Part shown: positions 62,099 through 64,000 of the stretch, one piece after another
Position numbering within the stretch: position 1 is the first letter of the stretch
Layout: every line of letters begins with the position of its first letter
Assembly (NCBI RefSeq): GCF_900109555.1
Contig: NZ_FNZV01000006.1
Span: 62,001-126,000, forward strand
Direction: 5' to 3'
From: Pacificibacter marinus
GTDB taxonomy: Bacteria > Pseudomonadota > Alphaproteobacteria > Rhodobacterales > Rhodobacteraceae
Length of the DNA stretch: 64,000 bases
Notes under the pieces: generated by a model
What the model was told of the DNA's origin: nothing
Seen by the model: only the letters and a program-made list of their open reading frames with translations
Databases searched by the model: none
Translations under genes and position numbers: made by a program

Positions 62099-62150
62099 GA
62101 TCGCTTTGATCTGACGTGCGAATGGTCTTTTCTTAAAGACATATAAAAAT

Positions 62151-62186
62151 AAAAACCCCCGATGTTCAGGCATCGGGGGTTTTTTA
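62151..62186. terminator. Strong terminator after rpsU, probably bidirectional
   Basis: AAAACCCCCGATG pairs perfectly with CATCGGGGGTTTT (13 bp) around a TTCAGG loop. A run of A before and T after means it can end rpsU on the plus strand and the dapA-like operon on the minus strand. Confidence 0.92.
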
Positions 62187-62210
62187 TAGCGTATTCAAGA
62201 TGCGTTTCGT

Positions 62211-63113
62211 TCATGGCCTGCAAAGCGAATTTGCCCACATAAATCCATCAAGGCGCGCTTGCTGTGCATCCGTCAACGGCCAAGCGGATGGCGGGCGCGT
62301 GGGACCACAATCGATCCCTTGGGCCAAAAGCGCCGCTTTGACGCCTGTCACATTTGTCCCGTTAAATTCTTCGGCGCGGATATCTTCAAACGCTTGCATA
62401 TCTGCGATCAAAGCGTTGGCTGTAACATAATCACCCGCATCTAAACTTGCGTGAATAGCCACAGAGCGCTCAGGCCAAACATTGATCAAACCCGACGTAA
62501 AACCACGCGCCCCAACCGCATAAAGCGCGGGAGCCCAAATCTCGGCCAAGCCCCCGACCCAAACAATATCAGGGTCGCAAGCCTTTATCGCTGCCGCCAA
62601 TTTCAGCGGATTTGGCGTGGCCCATTTGACGCCTTTGACACCGGGAATGGCACATAGATCGGCAATCGCATCGGTCCCAATTGCGTCATTGCGCAAGTAC
62701 AGCATCATCGGCAAACCTGCCGCATCAGACACCGCTTTGATATAATCCACAGTGCCACGCGGGCTGACAAAAGGGTCTGGGGGCTGATGTATCATCAAGG
62801 CTGCAGCGCCAGCATCGGCACTGGCTTTCGCCAAACGACAAGCATCGCGCACGCCTCGTCCAACACCCGCCAAAAGCGGTGCGCGCCCATCGACCAACTC
62901 AGCCACTTCAGACACCATTGTGCAGGCTTCATCAGTCGTCAGCGCGTAAAATTCACCTGTGTTGCCATTCACAACAGGCATATGCAGTCCAGCGCCCAGC
63001 GCACGATCAATAATTGGCGCAAGCTTTTGTGGCGCAACGTCCCCCGCAACGTCATACGGGGTGACAAGAATACCAGAGATGCCACGCAGGGCGGTATCGA
63101 GATCAAGAGACAT
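62211..63113 (-). CDS. DapA-family aldolase/dehydratase
   Basis: The 300-residue TIM-barrel protein belongs to the dihydrodipicolinate synthase superfamily: VNGNTGEFYALTTDEACTM is the nucleotide-like substrate loop, MMLYLRND has the catalytic tyrosine, and VKGVKWATPNP has the Schiff-base lysine. Next to an IlvD/Edd dehydratase, it more likely handles a 2-keto-3-deoxy sugar acid than lysine synthesis. It lies 43 bases downstream of the dehydratase gene. The exact reaction is uncertain. Confidence 0.85.
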   Translation of the reverse strand: MSLDLDTALRGISGILVTPYDVAGDVAPQKLAPIIDRALGAGLHMPVVNGNTGEFYALTTDEACTMVSEVAELVDGRAPLLAGVGRGVRDACRLAKASADAGAAALMIHQPPDPFVSPRGTVDYIKAVSDAAGLPMMLYLRNDAIGTDAIADLCAIPGVKGVKWATPNPLKLAAAIKACDPDIVWVGGLAEIWAPALYAVGARGFTSGLINVWPERSVAIHASLDAGDYVTANALIADMQAFEDIRAEEFNGTNVTGVKAALLAQGIDCGPTRPPSAWPLTDAQQARLDGFMWANSLCRP

Positions 63114-63156
63114 ACTGTCTTTCCTTTGCCTTCAAACTACAACAGGGCTTTGGGTT

Positions 63157-64000
63157 TTAAAAAATATCAGGTTCCGAAGCAGCCGCCCCAAAATCGCGTT
63201 GCAGATAATCGAAATCGCAGCCCGTATCTGCTTGACCTACATGCTTGGAATACATCCAACCCCAGCCACGCTCAAATTTTGGTTCAGGGGCGACCCAGGC
63301 CGCTCGACGACGGGTAATTTCAGAGTCATCCACCAACATATCCAAGCGACGATTTTCTAAATCCAATCGTACAATGTCGCCTGTTTTCAGCAATGCCAAC
63401 GGCCCTCCAACATAGCTTTCAGGTGCGACATGCAGCACGCAAGCCCCATAAGATGTCCCCGACATGCGCGCGTCAGAAATACGCAACATATCGCGGTACC
63501 CTTGTTTGATCAGCGCCTTGGGTATCGGCAGCATTCCCCATTCAGGCATCCCTGGCCCACCCTGAGGCCCGGCATTGCGCAAGACCAGAACGGTGTCTGG
63601 CGTCACCTCAAGATCTTCATCTTCGATGGCGGCTTTCATGTCTGGATAGCTATCAAAGACCAGTGCAGGGCCTTGGTGCTGGTAATATATCGGATCACAG
63701 GCCGCAGGCTTGATCACAGCCCCATTAGGGCAAAGATTGCCGCGCAACACGGCAAGTGAACCTTCTTTATAGACGGGATTGGACAAAGGCCGGATCACGT
63801 CATCATTATACACAACCGCGTCTTTTAAGTTTTCACCCACAGTTTTGCCCGTGACCGTCATACAAGATGTGTCCAGTAAGCTCGCCATTTGCGCCATCAA
63901 AGCGCGCAGCCCGCCAGCGTAAAAGAAATCTTCCATCAAATAGTCTTTACCAGAAGGGCGGACATTCGCGATCAACGGCGTCGTACGCCCCAACGCATCG
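63157..64000 (-). CDS. IlvD/Edd-family dehydratase, C-terminal part (cut by window edge)
   Basis: The frame runs off the window at 64000; about 280 C-terminal residues are present. Family marks are ANVRPSGKDYLMEDFFYAGG, GNLCPNGAVIKPAA and MLRISDARMSGTSYGACVLH with the conserved serine at the active site, and a C-terminal HVAPES segment. It is most like sugar-acid dehydratases (arabonate, xylonate or gluconate), but dihydroxy-acid dehydratase cannot be ruled out from this part. Context with a DapA-family enzyme supports a sugar-acid pathway. The true start lies outside the window. Confidence 0.85.
   Translation of the reverse strand, partial: DALGRTTPLIANVRPSGKDYLMEDFFYAGGLRALMAQMASLLDTSCMTVTGKTVGENLKDAVVYNDDVIRPLSNPVYKEGSLAVLRGNLCPNGAVIKPAACDPIYYQHQGPALVFDSYPDMKAAIEDEDLEVTPDTVLVLRNAGPQGGPGMPEWGMLPIPKALIKQGYRDMLRISDARMSGTSYGACVLHVAPESYVGGPLALLKTGDIVRLDLENRRLDMLVDDSEITRRRAAWVAPEPKFERGWGWMYSKHVGQADTGCDFDYLQRDFGAAASEPDIF

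Noticed and set aside
1-64000. CRISPR arrays, tRNA or rRNA genes, insertion sequences, phage or toxin-antitoxin modules
   Set aside because: None was found on reading: no repeated spacer pattern, no transposase or integrase motif and no paired small toxin/antitoxin genes. A tRNA missed by eye cannot be fully excluded without a tRNA scan.

Overview
The window reads as chromosomal DNA of a marine Roseobacter-group alphaproteobacterium (Rhodobacterales). This is inferred from gene content: MipZ in place of MinCD, a TrcR/DUF1013 cell-cycle regulator, a membrane-anchored CycM-type cytochrome c, COQ9, a small SRP RNA, DacC with a SPOR domain, and a dense set of TRAP and ABC importers for sugars, peptides and nitrate. 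Base composition looks moderate for the group. I see no rRNA, tRNA, CRISPR array, prophage, integrase or insertion sequence.

Layout. (1) 1-1.5 kb: 3' end of rpmE, its terminator, mipZ and a small membrane protein. (2) 1.6-12.8 kb, minus strand: a nitrate assimilation cluster transcribed nasT-nasS-nrtA-nrtB-nrtC(double ATPase)-FAD reductase-nasA-GT3 protein. The nrtA leader carries a strong terminator preceded by two small hairpins, which fits ANTAR (NasT) antitermination. No siroheme nitrite reductase is present. Divergent mobA and a TusA-like protein may support the molybdenum enzyme. (3) 14-18 kb: an alanine-type Na+ symporter, then an asparaginase/aspartate racemase pair divergent from an XRE regulator across an 18-bp perfect palindrome. 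(4) 18-24.5 kb: LacI regulator, two Gfo/Idh dehydrogenases, iolC, iolB and a class II aldolase, with two near-identical LacI-type palindromes. (5) 24.6-26 kb: a divergent tryptophan-2,3-dioxygenase-family protein and an Lrp regulator. (6) 26-32 kb: GntR, a TRAP transporter, an idonate-type dehydrogenase and a Gfo/Idh enzyme. (7) 32.3-36.7 kb: frcBCA-type sugar ABC importer and a divergent ROK repressor. (8) 36.7-43 kb: hemF, a lipoprotein, an SDR without its catalytic Tyr/Lys, an RsmC-type methyltransferase, clpS, a HAD hydrolase and dacC. (9) 43-49 kb: yejABEF and cycM. (10) 49.5-62 kb: housekeeping genes pheA, nudC, cpdB, SRP RNA, rsgA, dnaX-ybaB-recR, trcR, RNase T2, qor-coq9 and rpsU. (11) 62-64 kb: a DapA-family aldolase and a truncated IlvD/Edd dehydratase, probably a sugar-acid pathway.

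Recurring themes are tight translational coupling (many ATGA or TGATG overlaps) and a GC-rich hairpin directly after the binding-protein gene in all four importer operons (nrtA, dctP, frcB, yejA). The best-supported special feature is the nas leader RNA with its cognate NasS/NasT genes. The more open questions are the GT3 protein in the nas operon, the missing nitrite reductase, the divergent TDO-family protein, the active-site-less SDR and a 33-codon ORF in the inositol-like cluster. All functional calls come from motif recognition by eye; no alignment or database search was run.
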